The notes beneath the pieces were generated by a model. It did no database searches. It was given only the letters and a program-made list of their open reading frames with translations, and was not told the DNA's origin. Position numbers and translations under genes: made by a program. Below, piece by piece: positions 34,573-42,852 of a stretch of 64,000 bases of DNA (positions within the stretch are counted from its first letter, which is position 1; each line of letters starts with the position of its first letter). Source of the stretch: an uncultured Pseudoclavibacter sp. (GTDB taxonomy: Bacteria; Actinomycetota; Actinomycetes; Actinomycetales; Microbacteriaceae); assembly GCA_946221025.1 (NCBI GenBank), contig CAMIMS010000004.1, forward strand, positions 1 to 64,000, in the 5' to 3' direction.

Positions 34573-35136
34573 ATGCCCTTTCTCACTCCCGAAACGCACG
34601 GTGAGCTCGACTCGCTTCGCACCTTCGCCATGCAGCAATTGAGCCAGATTCGCGCGAGCGCGCACGGTCTGAGCGATGAGCAGATCAATGCATCTCCCAC
34701 CGCCTCATCACTCACGATTGCAGCCCTCCTTCGCCACACCGGCGGGGTCGCGCTGATGTGGTCGGCGATGGCGAATAGCGCACCGAAGGCACCGGAGTTC
34801 ACCGACGAGGAATCGGAGATGAGAACCCCGCTCGATGAACTCGTGAACGACCCGATGCCCGCATCCGTCGTGCTTGAGCGTTTTGATCGGTGCGTCGGGA
34901 TCGCGTCGGCGAACCTCGCCGACGTGCAGGATCTCGGCGCTATGGCCCCCGCGTTTGATGCGCCGTGGCTGCCGGATGGCCTTGAGGGTTGGGAGGCGCG
35001 TTGGTGCATATTGCACCTGATCGCCGAAGTCGCCCGTCACGCCGGTCACGCCGACTTCATTCGCGAAGCGATTGATGGGAAGACGGCGTTCGAACTCAAT
35101 GAGCTTCAGGATGCGGCGCCCGGCGAGCGCGAGTGA
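34573..35136 (+). CDS. DinB/DUF664 family protein (mycothiol-transferase-like)
   Basis: 187 residues from ATG 34573, with GAGGAG eight bases upstream; a TTG at 34558 is the less likely start. Four-helix DinB fold with the expected metal His residues: LLRHTGGVALMW and HLIAEVARHAGHADFIREA. DUF664 members in actinobacteria use mycothiol or bacillithiol-like thiols in detoxification, but the substrate is unknown. Its last 41 bases overlap the 3' end of truA convergently. Confidence 0.85.
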   Translation: MPFLTPETHGELDSLRTFAMQQLSQIRASAHGLSDEQINASPTASSLTIAALLRHTGGVALMWSAMANSAPKAPEFTDEESEMRTPLDELVNDPMPASVVLERFDRCVGIASANLADVQDLGAMAPAFDAPWLPDGLEGWEARWCILHLIAEVARHAGHADFIREAIDGKTAFELNELQDAAPGERE

Positions 35137-35965
35137 GTTCCTGCCGCGCTGAGAGCTGTTGCGCGGATTCGGGATAGCCGACTTCCATCAGGGTCAGGCC
35201 CTTCGCGGCGAGCACTGCGAAACCGCTCCCCCGCTCATCCGCTTCGAGAAGCTGCGGCACGCTTTCTATCGCGAGGCGGCCGGAGCCGACCGCGGCGCAC
35301 ATGCCAACGAGTGAGCGCACCATCGAATGGCAGAACGCATCCGCCACGACCCGAGCGATGAGCACGCCCTGCTCATCCCGTTGCCACTGGAACTCCTGCA
35401 GCGTGCGAATCGTGGTGGCACCGGGCCGCGGCTTGCAGAAGCCCGCGAAGTCATGCAGACCGATGAGCATGGCGGCAGCCTCGTTCATTAAAGCCATGTC
35501 AAGCGGCTGGTGCACGCGTGCGGTTCGGTGTCGCTCGAGGGGGTTCGCGGGCGTGTGCGCATCGGCGAGCCGGTACTCATAGCGACGCCAAAGGGCAGAG
35601 AACCGCGCATCGAACCCGTCCGGCGCGATGTCGCATGACGTGATCGCAACGTCGGCATCGACCCCCAGAATGCCGGTCATGCGGCGGATGAAATGCTCTG
35701 CCGGGTCGGCATCTGACCCGCGGCGAACCGTGCCCGCCCAGATCGCCTCGTCGAGATCGAGATGCGCCACCTGCCCGAGGGCGTGCACGCCCGCATCGGT
35801 GCGCCCGGCGACCGTGAGGAGCGGCTCGTGTTGCGCCAGGTCGCGGTACAGCGTTCGAAGCGCCTCCTCCAGGGTTCCCTGCACGGTGCGCAGCCCCGGC
35901 TGCGACGCCCATCCCGAGAACGCAGTGCCGTCGTAGGCGATTCCAAGGCGCAGGCGAACACTCAT
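35096..35965 (-). CDS. truA: tRNA pseudouridine(38-40) synthase
   Basis: 289 residues from ATG 35965 (MSVRLRLGIAYDGTAFSGWA), AGGA upstream. Converts uridines 38-40 of tRNA anticodon arms to pseudouridine. The catalytic Asp is in VAGRTDAGVHALGQVAH; SFCKPRPG-type FCKPRPGATTIR and AFCHSMVRSLVGMCAAVGSG complete the family. The 121 further codons in frame upstream run antisense to rplQ and are rejected. Position after rplQ is conserved in Gram-positive bacteria. Confidence 0.95.
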   Translation of the reverse strand: MSVRLRLGIAYDGTAFSGWASQPGLRTVQGTLEEALRTLYRDLAQHEPLLTVAGRTDAGVHALGQVAHLDLDEAIWAGTVRRGSDADPAEHFIRRMTGILGVDADVAITSCDIAPDGFDARFSALWRRYEYRLADAHTPANPLERHRTARVHQPLDMALMNEAAAMLIGLHDFAGFCKPRPGATTIRTLQEFQWQRDEQGVLIARVVADAFCHSMVRSLVGMCAAVGSGRLAIESVPQLLEADERGSGFAVLAAKGLTLMEVGYPESAQQLSARQELTRARRAPHPEAH

Positions 35966-36018
35966 CCGGCCATCCTGCCAGCCCCCCTCGCTGCCGGATG
36001 CACGCCGCGGCACACGAG

Positions 36019-36050
36019 AACGGCCCCGCACCTCTCGGTACGGGGCCGTT
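36019..36050. terminator. Hairpin between rplQ and truA
   Basis: Perfect 10-bp arms aacggccccg (36019-36028) and cggggccgtt (36041-36050). A T-run follows only on the + strand (gtttt). For the leftward rplQ transcript it would be a hairpin without U-tract 10 bases after the stop. Confidence 0.55.
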
Positions 36051-36059
36051 TTGCGCGAG

Positions 36060-36704
36060 CTACTTGTCGTCGTCGGCAGCCTCAGCCGCGTCGTCTTCGG
36101 CGACGGCTTCCTCAGCCTCGGCGACGGCCTCATCCGAGACCTCGTCCTCGAGCTCAGCCTCACCGTCGGTGGCGCCTTCCGCGACCTCGGCGACGGCGGT
36201 CTCGCTATCGACCATCTCGGTCTCGGCGACGTTGCCCTCAGCGGCTGCGGCCTCAGCGGCCTGCTCGTCAGCTTCGGCAGCGGCAGTCGCGGCGGTCGCG
36301 CCCTGAACGGGTTCGGCCTGCGCGGCACGCTTCACCTTCGGCTGCACGGGCTCGAGAACGAGCTCGATCACAGCCATCGGCGCGTTGTCGCCCTTGCGGT
36401 AGCCGGTCTTGATGATGCGCGTGTAGCCGCCCTGGCGGTCGGCCACCTGCGGGGCGATCTCCTCGAAGAGCACGTGCACGGTCGACGGGTCACCGATCAT
36501 TCGCATGACACGGCGACGCGAGTGCAGGTCACCGCGCTTGGCGAAGGTGATGAGGCGCTCGGCCACCGGCTGCAGGCGCTTGGCCTTGGTCTCGGTGGTC
36601 TGGATGCGACCGTGCTCGAACAGCTGCGCAGACATCGTGCGCAGCATGAGACGCTCGTGCGCCGGTCCGCTTCCGAGGCGGGGTCCCTTGTTGGGCTTTG
36701 GCAT
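36060..36704 (-). CDS. rplQ: 50S ribosomal protein L17 (bL17) with long acidic tail
   Basis: 214 residues. The first 125 are a normal L17 (MPKPNKGPRLGSGPAHERL, TTETKAKRLQPVAERLITFA, YTRIIKTGYRKGDNAPMA). The remaining 90 are a Glu/Ala/Asp tail (for example VSDEAVAEAEEAVAEDDAAE) absent from most bacteria; similar acidic tails are known in actinobacterial L17. Last gene of the alpha cluster. Confidence 0.95.
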   Translation of the reverse strand: MPKPNKGPRLGSGPAHERLMLRTMSAQLFEHGRIQTTETKAKRLQPVAERLITFAKRGDLHSRRRVMRMIGDPSTVHVLFEEIAPQVADRQGGYTRIIKTGYRKGDNAPMAVIELVLEPVQPKVKRAAQAEPVQGATAATAAAEADEQAAEAAAAEGNVAETEMVDSETAVAEVAEGATDGEAELEDEVSDEAVAEAEEAVAEDDAAEAADDDK

Positions 36705-36776
36705 GGTTGTCTTCCTGGTCTCTGTTCGGCCGGGCGGGCCGAACGGTCAAATCAATCGGATGCGGGATCCGAAGCC

Positions 36777-37772
36777 TTAGATGTACTCGCCGCTGTCTTC
36801 GCCAGCGCCGTAGAAGTGCGCGCCCTCGAATCCGGGCACCGAGTCCTTGAGCGACAGGCCCATTTCGGTGAGCTTGTCGCGGACCTCATCGACCGACTTC
36901 TGACCGAAGTTGCGGATGTTCATCAGCTGCGACTCCGAGAGCGACACGAGCTCGGCAACGTTGTTGATGCCCTCGCGCTTGAGGCAGTTGTACGAACGCA
37001 CCGACAGGTCGAGGTCTTCGATCGGAACCGAAAGCTCATCCGAACCCGACACGTCGATCGGCGCGGCGCCAATCTCGATGCCCTCGGCCTGCTCGTTCAG
37101 CTCGCGCGCGAGCGAGAACAGCTCAACGAGCGTGCCACCGGCCGATGCGACGGCGTCGCGGGGCGAGATAGCGGGCTTGGTTTCAACGTCGACCACCAGG
37201 CGGTCGAAGTCGGTGCGCTCACCGGCACGGGTTGCCTCGACGCGGTACGTGACCTTGAGCACCGGCGAGTAGATCGAGTCGATCGGAATCTGACCGGCCT
37301 CCGAGAACTCGTTGCGGTTCTGCACGGCCGAGACATACCCACGGCCACGCTCGATGGTGAGCTCGAGCTCAAAGCGGCCATCGTCGTTCAGGGTCGCGAT
37401 GACGAGTTCGGGGTTGTGGATCTCGACACCGGCCGGAGCCGAGATGTCGGCAGCGGTCACCTCGCCGGTGCCGGTCTTGCGCAGGTACGCGGTGATCGGC
37501 TCATCGTGCTCGCTGGAGACGACCAGCTGCTTGATGTTGAGGATGATCTCGGTGACGTCCTCCTTCACGCCCGGAATGGTCGTGAACTCGTGGAGCACCG
37601 TGTCAATGCGAACGCTCGTGACGGCGGCACCGGGGATGGAGGACAGGAGGGTACGGCGAAGCGAGTTTCCGAGGGTGTAACCAAAACCCGGCTCGAGCGG
37701 TTCGATGACGAAGCGCGAGCGGTAGTCCGAGATGGACTCCTCGGTCAGCGTGGGGCGCTGTGCAATAAGCAC
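36777..37772 (-). CDS. rpoA: DNA-directed RNA polymerase subunit alpha
   Basis: 331 residues. N-terminal dimerisation domain (FVIEPLEPGFGYTLGNSLRRTLL) and C-terminal DNA-binding domain (LKREGINNVAELVSLSES, NFGQKSVDEVRDKL) joined by a flexible linker. Platform for assembly of RNA polymerase and contact for activators and UP elements. Starts 137 bases after rpsK, with a palindromic cluster between; no rpsD precedes it, as in other Micrococcales. Confidence 0.97.
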   Translation of the reverse strand: MLIAQRPTLTEESISDYRSRFVIEPLEPGFGYTLGNSLRRTLLSSIPGAAVTSVRIDTVLHEFTTIPGVKEDVTEIILNIKQLVVSSEHDEPITAYLRKTGTGEVTAADISAPAGVEIHNPELVIATLNDDGRFELELTIERGRGYVSAVQNRNEFSEAGQIPIDSIYSPVLKVTYRVEATRAGERTDFDRLVVDVETKPAISPRDAVASAGGTLVELFSLARELNEQAEGIEIGAAPIDVSGSDELSVPIEDLDLSVRSYNCLKREGINNVAELVSLSESQLMNIRNFGQKSVDEVRDKLTEMGLSLKDSVPGFEGAHFYGAGEDSGEYI

Positions 37773-37874
37773 TATGGGTTCCTTTCGGCAGAGCGTCCGC
37801 TATATGACGCTCAGCGGGTGGCGGTGAGGTGCGCTAACGATTTCGGACGTATCGGAGCCGGCCATACCGGCCGG

Positions 37875-37899
37875 CGGCCCGACTGATCAGGTCGGGCCG
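37875..37899 (-). terminator. Hairpin between rpsK and rpoA
   Basis: Perfect 9-bp arms cggcccgac (37875-37883) and gtcgggccg (37891-37899), 10 bases beyond the rpsK stop, followed leftward by a second palindrome (ccggccggtatggccgg). No T-run; possible attenuator or RNA processing site. Confidence 0.45.
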
Positions 37900-37909
37900 G
37901 CGGGCGGTG

Positions 37910-38308
37910 TTAGACGCGACGACGCTTCGGGGGGCGAACGCCGTTGTGCGCCTGCGGGGTGACGTCCGAGATCGAGCCGACCTCGAGGCCGGCGGCCTGG
38001 AGCGAACGAATCGCCGTCTCGCGACCCGAGCCCGGGCCCTTCACGAACACGTCGACCTTCTTCATGCCGTGCTCCTGCGCCTGGCGGGCGGCCGACTCGG
38101 CAGCCATCTGTGCCGCGTAGGGCGTGGACTTGCGCGATCCCTTGAAGCCGACGCCACCCGATGACGCCCAGCTGATGACGGCGCCGGTGGTGTCAGTGAT
38201 CGACACGATCGTGTTGTTGAAGGTGGACTTGATGTGCGCCTGGCCTACGGCGACGTTCTTCTTGGCCTTGCGGCGGGGCTTGCGTGCCACGCTCTTGGGG
38301 GTTGCCAT
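37910..38308 (-). CDS. rpsK: 30S ribosomal protein S11 (uS11)
   Basis: 132 residues. AHIKSTFNNTIVSITDTTG, SSGGVGFKGSRKSTPYAAQ and the C-terminal PQAHNGVRPPKRRRV are conserved. S11 sits on the platform of the small subunit near the mRNA exit. 156 bases after rpsM. Confidence 0.97.
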   Translation of the reverse strand: MATPKSVARKPRRKAKKNVAVGQAHIKSTFNNTIVSITDTTGAVISWASSGGVGFKGSRKSTPYAAQMAAESAARQAQEHGMKKVDVFVKGPGSGRETAIRSLQAAGLEVGSISDVTPQAHNGVRPPKRRRV

Positions 38309-38464
38309 GTACTCGTACTCCTCGGAACGGTGTTTCGCTGATGCTTGGGGCGATGCGAACGGATGCGCATCGCGGGCGAAGTCTTTTGGCCGGCCGTGTG
38401 GGCAAGTGCGCAGCTATCGCGATGGGATGCGCTGCTTTGCCGGGGCGGGGCCTCGACTCGCGGA

Positions 38465-38839
38465 CTAGCGGGCCTTCTTCTTACCGGCGACGGTGCGCTT
38501 GGGACCCTTGCGGGTGCGGGCGTTCGTCTTGGTGCGCTGACCGCGAACGGGAAGGCCGCGGCGGTGACGCAGACCCTCGTAGCTTCCGATTTCGACCTTG
38601 CGACGGATGTCGGCAGCGACCTCACGGCGAAGGTCACCCTCCACCTTGAAGTTGCCCTCGATGTAGTCGCGCAGGGCCACGAGCTGGTCGTCAGTGAGGT
38701 CCTTCACGCGGATGTTGCCGTCGATGCCGGTGTCCTCGAGGGTCTTCAGAGCGCGGGTGCGACCAACGCCGAAGATGTACGTGAGTGCGACCTCTACGCG
38801 CTTGTCGCGCGGAAGGTCGACACCTGCCAAACGTGCCAT
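38465..38839 (-). CDS. rpsM: 30S ribosomal protein S13 (uS13)
   Basis: 124 residues. MARLAGVDLPRDKRVEVALTYI opens it and GQRTKTNARTRKGPKRTVAGKKKAR is the tRNA-contacting basic tail. S13 forms bridges to the large subunit from the head. It follows rpmJ after a 244-base gap without a gene. Confidence 0.97.
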   Translation of the reverse strand: MARLAGVDLPRDKRVEVALTYIFGVGRTRALKTLEDTGIDGNIRVKDLTDDQLVALRDYIEGNFKVEGDLRREVAADIRRKVEIGSYEGLRHRRGLPVRGQRTKTNARTRKGPKRTVAGKKKAR

Positions 38840-39083
38840 GGATGTACTCCTATGCGAGACGAGGTGTGGTGCAGAAGCGGGGCCCCGGCCTCGTTCCGAA
38901 GGTGTCCCCGGATGGGCCGCGCGTGATCGCGCATCGCATCCGGTTCTTGCCTCTGCAATTCGATATTCAGTTGCCTGCGCGGTATTCGCTACCGCGTATT
39001 GAGTTATTCAGGTAAAGACGTGCTGTTGCGCAGTTTCAGCCGGGACGTTCATCGAACGATGCTGCCCCGCTGCCGCGCGGCGA

Positions 39084-39197
39084 CTAGCCCTGACGCTGCT
39101 TGTGACGGGGGTTGTCGCAAATGATCATGACGCGGCCGTGGCGACGAATCACCTTGCACTTGTCGCAGATCTTCTTGACGCTGGGGTTGACCTTCAT
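39084..39197 (-). CDS. rpmJ: 50S ribosomal protein L36 (bL36)
   Basis: 37 residues from ATG 39195-39197 to TAG 39084-39086: MKVNPSVKKICDKC at the start, VIRRHGRVMIICDNPRHKQ after it. The C-x2-C...C...H zinc ribbon is intact, so this is the Zn-binding form of L36. It lies between infA and rpsM in the usual order. Confidence 0.97.
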   Translation of the reverse strand: MKVNPSVKKICDKCKVIRRHGRVMIICDNPRHKQRQG

Positions 39198-39339
39198 TGC
39201 TGTTCCTTGGTTTCGCTGGCCTCGTGCGGATCCGGTTGGATCCGCCGTTCCTTACAGCGGCGGTGCGTGACGCGACGGAACTCGGGTGCGAGCACAGTCA
39301 CGTCGGCCAGCTCATGCCGGCCGGCCTGGTTGGCCGCGC

Positions 39340-39561
39340 CTACTTGTAGCGGTAGACGATGCGCCCGCGCGTGAGGTCGTACGGGCTCAACTCAACGATG
39401 ACTCGATCTTCCGGAAGGATGCGGATGTAGTGCTGCCGCATCTTTCCCGAAATGTGCGCGAGCACTTTGTGCCCGTTGGAGAGCTCCACGCGGAACATTG
39501 CGTTCGGCAATGCTTCGACGACCGAACCCTCGATCTCAATCACACCGTCTTTGTTGGCCAT
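39340..39561 (-). CDS. infA: Translation initiation factor IF-1
   Basis: 73 residues from ATG 39561 (MANKDGVIEIEGSVVEALPN). OB-fold with FRVELSNGHKVLAHISGKMR and the end YDLTRGRIVYRYK, the standard length. IF-1 blocks the A site during initiation. Earlier in-frame starts to 39705 add non-conserved basic sequence and are rejected. It heads infA-rpmJ-rpsM-rpsK-rpoA-rplQ. Confidence 0.97.
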   Translation of the reverse strand: MANKDGVIEIEGSVVEALPNAMFRVELSNGHKVLAHISGKMRQHYIRILPEDRVIVELSPYDLTRGRIVYRYK

Positions 39562-39959
39562 AGCCTCACTGTCGCTAGGTTGGCGTGAGATACGACCGCT
39601 TCGCGAACACGATTCATCGCGTGAATCTCGCTCGCTGAGCCGCCGCATCCCAGTCAGTTGCACCGCGCACTGGTCGTGCGGGAACAGTGACCGTCGACAG
39701 CACAAAACTCCCGACGGAACACCGAAGATTCAGCATACGTTACTGGCCCGAATCGAGCAAGGCTGACCTATACTCGCGCGACTTCGCTCTCGCCCGCTGA
39801 CGCGCCGCAACGGCGAATTCCGCTTCGGGTTGTTTGCATCCTACAAATTCCCCGCCCGGGGATGCGCTTGACGAGCCATGCACGCCCGCCCTGCGCTTGT
39901 TAGCCTCGCGGCGGATATTTGCCGGCTTTCGACGAGGAACGCCGAGAAGGGGACACCCA
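39562..39959. other. Intergenic region between infA and the APC permease
   Basis: 398 bases between divergent genes. It contains a probable infA promoter (39732-39760) and the GAGAAGGGG ribosome binding site of the permease gene. No RNA gene or other open frame is supported; the long antisense frame 39740-40246 is a shadow of the permease. Confidence 0.6.
39732..39760 (-). promoter_or_regulatory. Probable promoter of infA
   Basis: Read leftward: TTGCTC (39755-39760), 17 bases, TATGCT (39732-39737). Both boxes match the SigA consensus at 4 of 6 positions with ideal spacing. It would give a leader of about 165 bases before infA. Confidence 0.5.
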
Positions 39960-41453
39960 ATGACGAATCCACATGAGGGCGCGACCGCGGTCACGACCGA
40001 CACCGCGCCGAACAGCACCGAACAGGGGCGCTTCAAGCGCACACTCGGCCGATGGGACGTCGTCGCCGTCGGCGTTGGCGCGATGATCGGCTTCGGCTGG
40101 GTGGTACTCACCGGAGACTGGATCACGGAGGCGGGAACAGCCGGCGCGGCACTCGCCATGCTCATCGGCGGTGCGATGATCGCCGTCGTCGCGCTGGTGT
40201 ACTCAGAGCTGGTGGCGGCAATGCCGAAGGCCGGTGGCGAGCACAACTACATCATGCGGGCGATGGGCTCGAAGTGGTCATTCATCGGGTCGTGGGCGAT
40301 TGCCGGCGGGTACATCTCGGTGGTCGTCTTCGAGGCGGTCGCCCTCCCCCGCACGGCGCTGTATCTCTTTCCGGAGCTCAACCAGATCAAGTTGTGGACG
40401 ATCGCCGATAAGGATGTGTTCCTCACGTGGGCGCTGGTCGGATCCATCGCGGCGATCGTCATCACCTTCATCAATGTGATCGGCGTGAAGGTCGCCGGAA
40501 CCGTGCAGACCTTCGTCGTGGTCTTTCTGGTGGCGATCGGGCTGATGCTGGTTGCGGGCTCGGCCACCGGTGGCAGCACGGCGAATATGGAGCCGCTGTT
40601 CGTTGACGGATTCACCGGGTTCGTGGCGGTGCTTGTCGTCGTGCCATTCATGTTCGTCGGCTTCGACGTGATTCCCCAGACGGCCGAAGAGATCAAGCTC
40701 GCACCGAGAACGATTGGAAACCTCGCCGTTATCTCGGTCATCGTCGCCGCGCTCTGGTACGTGATGACGATCCTCACCACCTCATCCGCCATTCCCGGTT
40801 CAGAGCTCGGGAACGCGAACCTCGCGACCGCCGACGCGATGGGCGCGCTGTGGGGCAATGAGTTCATGGCGAAGGTGCTCATCGCCGGCGGTATCGCCGG
40901 AATCATTACCTCGTGGAACTCGCTGCAGATGGGCGCCTCCCGGCTCCTCTACTCGCTCGCCCACACCGGCATGCTGCCCAAGTGGTTCGCGCGCATCCAC
41001 CCGAAGTACGGCACGCCCGCGAACGCGCTCATCTTCATCGGCGCCCTCGCCACGATCGCGCCGTTCTTCGGCGAAGCGATGCTCGGCTGGATCGTTGATG
41101 CCGGCTCACCGCTGATCGTCATCTCGTACCTGCTGGTATCGATCTCGTTCGTGCTCCTTCGCCGACGCGAACCCGATATGGATCGGCCACTTCGCATCGG
41201 CGGTTCTGGCCGATTTGGCGAGGTCATCGGATGGACCTCGATCGTGGTGTGCGCGTTCCTGGCCGTGCTGTATCTGCCGGGCATGCCGGCCACCATCTCG
41301 ATCCCCGCGTGGATCATGTTCGGGATGTGGTGGCTGATCGGCCTGTGGCCGTTCATCCGAACGCCGAGCGTGAAAGCGGGGCCGGGAGTCGAGGACGAGC
41401 TCGTCGCGATCGCTCAGGGCCGCGGCCGAGCAGCGCGAGCCGATACCCCGTAA
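39960..41453 (+). CDS. APC family amino acid/amine permease
   Basis: 497 residues from ATG 39960 (MTNPHEGATAV), with GAGAAGGGG upstream; an earlier in-frame start at 39834 is rejected. Twelve to thirteen hydrophobic segments, with the APC superfamily opening GRWDVVAVGVGAMIGFGWVV, the TM3 region YIMRAMGSKWSFIGSW and FMFVGFDVIPQTAEEIK, which carries the E-E-I-K motif of the APC family. Substrate not determinable; the downstream genes suggest an amino acid, diamine or dicarboxylate related to lysine/glutarate breakdown. First gene of a rightward set. Confidence 0.88.
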   Translation: MTNPHEGATAVTTDTAPNSTEQGRFKRTLGRWDVVAVGVGAMIGFGWVVLTGDWITEAGTAGAALAMLIGGAMIAVVALVYSELVAAMPKAGGEHNYIMRAMGSKWSFIGSWAIAGGYISVVVFEAVALPRTALYLFPELNQIKLWTIADKDVFLTWALVGSIAAIVITFINVIGVKVAGTVQTFVVVFLVAIGLMLVAGSATGGSTANMEPLFVDGFTGFVAVLVVVPFMFVGFDVIPQTAEEIKLAPRTIGNLAVISVIVAALWYVMTILTTSSAIPGSELGNANLATADAMGALWGNEFMAKVLIAGGIAGIITSWNSLQMGASRLLYSLAHTGMLPKWFARIHPKYGTPANALIFIGALATIAPFFGEAMLGWIVDAGSPLIVISYLLVSISFVLLRRREPDMDRPLRIGGSGRFGEVIGWTSIVVCAFLAVLYLPGMPATISIPAWIMFGMWWLIGLWPFIRTPSVKAGPGVEDELVAIAQGRGRAARADTP

Positions 41454-41586
41454 CCTGTAAGGAGAACGCCAGCTGGCCGCGCACCCCGAGCGGGTGCGCG
41501 GCCGCAGCCGGGCAGTGTCGCCCCGCATCCTGGAGCCGGGGCGCTGCCTGCGCGCGTGCGCAAACCATTCGTAAGGAGGCGAATGC

Positions 41587-42852
41587 ATGCAACCCGATGA
41601 GGTTCTGGTCGGCTCAGCTCCGCTTGAGGGTCTGGTCGTCGCCGATTTCTCCCGGGTACTCGCCGGTCCCCTCCTCACCATGACGCTCGCCGATCTCGGC
41701 GCACGCGTGATCAAAGTGGAGCGGCCCGGCGCCGGCGATGACACTCGCGCATGGGGACCACCGTGGTCGGCCACCGGCGCCACGTACTTCGAGGCCGTGA
41801 ACCGCAATAAGGAGTCGGTGACGCTCGATCTTCGCGAACCCGGGGACCTCAAACTCGCGCGCGAATTGGCCACCCGCGCTGACGTGATGGTCGAGAACTT
41901 CAAAGCCGGCGGGATGGATTCGCTCGGGCTTGGATACGAGTCGCTCCGCGAAGACAATCCCGGCCTTGTTTACTGCTCCATCACCGGGTTCGGCACCAGT
42001 GGCGGTGCGTCCCTTCCCGGTTACGACTTCGTGGTGCAGGCACTCGGCGGCCTCATGCACGTGACCGGTGAACGGGACGGCGACCCGATGAAGGTCGGCG
42101 TGGCGCTCGTTGACGTGTTGACGGCGAAGGACGGCGCGATCGGTGTGCTCGCGGCGCTGCGCGAACGCGAACGCACCGGAGTGGGCCGTCGCATCGACGT
42201 CAATCTGCTGTCGAGCCTGCAGGCATCCCTCGTCAACCAGGTGCAGGCGAACATTGGTGCGGGCGTGGAGCCGGGGCGTCTCGGAAACGTTCACCCATCC
42301 ATTTCGCCGTACCAAACGCTTCGCGCATCCGATGGGCCGTTCGCGGTGGCGATCGGTAACGACGGGCAGTTCCGTGCGTTCTGCGCAGCCCTCGGGTTGG
42401 ATGAGCTTCCAACCGACCCGCGATTCGCCACGAACCCGGACCGGGTCGCGAACCGCGCCGCGCTCGATGCGCTGTGCCAGCCGGTGCTCGACACGAGAAC
42501 CGCAGCCGAGTGGGAAGAGCGCCTTCGCGCGGCGCGGGTCCCGGTCGGCCGGGTCAACACGATCGGTGAAGGGCTGGCATTCGCAGAAGAGCTCGGGCTT
42601 GAACCGGTCATCGACCTGCACGACCGAGAGGGGCTGGTAGTCGGCGCGGGCGTGCGCCACCCGGCGACATTCACACCATCCCTCCCCCGCCGCGCCGATG
42701 CTCCCCCCGCGCTCGGGGCCGATAGCGATGCGGTGCGGGCATGGCTCTCCACTGCGGAGAACGCCGGAACACCCTCTGCCCCGGCCACACCCGACAGATT
42801 CGCTTCTCCTCCATCCGACCGGACTGACCACGACGCGAAAGGCACGTCATGA
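41587..42852 (+). CDS. Class III (CaiB/BaiF-type) CoA-transferase
   Basis: 421 residues from ATG 41587, AAGGAGG upstream. Transfers CoA between carboxylic acids. The family core is clear: LEGLVVADFSRVLAGPLLTM, DLGARVIKVERPGAGDDTR, NRNKESVTLDL and VGVALVDVLTAKDGAIG, where the Asp of ALVDV fits the catalytic position. Overlap with the acyl-CoA dehydrogenase gene (ATGA) and that enzyme's glutaryl-CoA-like features suggest a succinyl-CoA:glutarate type reaction, as for SUGCT-like family members; this is inference. The last 35 residues are an unstructured Pro/Ala-rich tail. Confidence 0.88.
   Translation: MQPDEVLVGSAPLEGLVVADFSRVLAGPLLTMTLADLGARVIKVERPGAGDDTRAWGPPWSATGATYFEAVNRNKESVTLDLREPGDLKLARELATRADVMVENFKAGGMDSLGLGYESLREDNPGLVYCSITGFGTSGGASLPGYDFVVQALGGLMHVTGERDGDPMKVGVALVDVLTAKDGAIGVLAALRERERTGVGRRIDVNLLSSLQASLVNQVQANIGAGVEPGRLGNVHPSISPYQTLRASDGPFAVAIGNDGQFRAFCAALGLDELPTDPRFATNPDRVANRAALDALCQPVLDTRTAAEWEERLRAARVPVGRVNTIGEGLAFAEELGLEPVIDLHDREGLVVGAGVRHPATFTPSLPRRADAPPALGADSDAVRAWLSTAENAGTPSAPATPDRFASPPSDRTDHDAKGTS

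Noticed and set aside
36051..37886. 611-codon rightward frame opposite rplQ and rpoA
   Set aside because: Runs antisense through two certain genes and their gap; no signal of a real protein.
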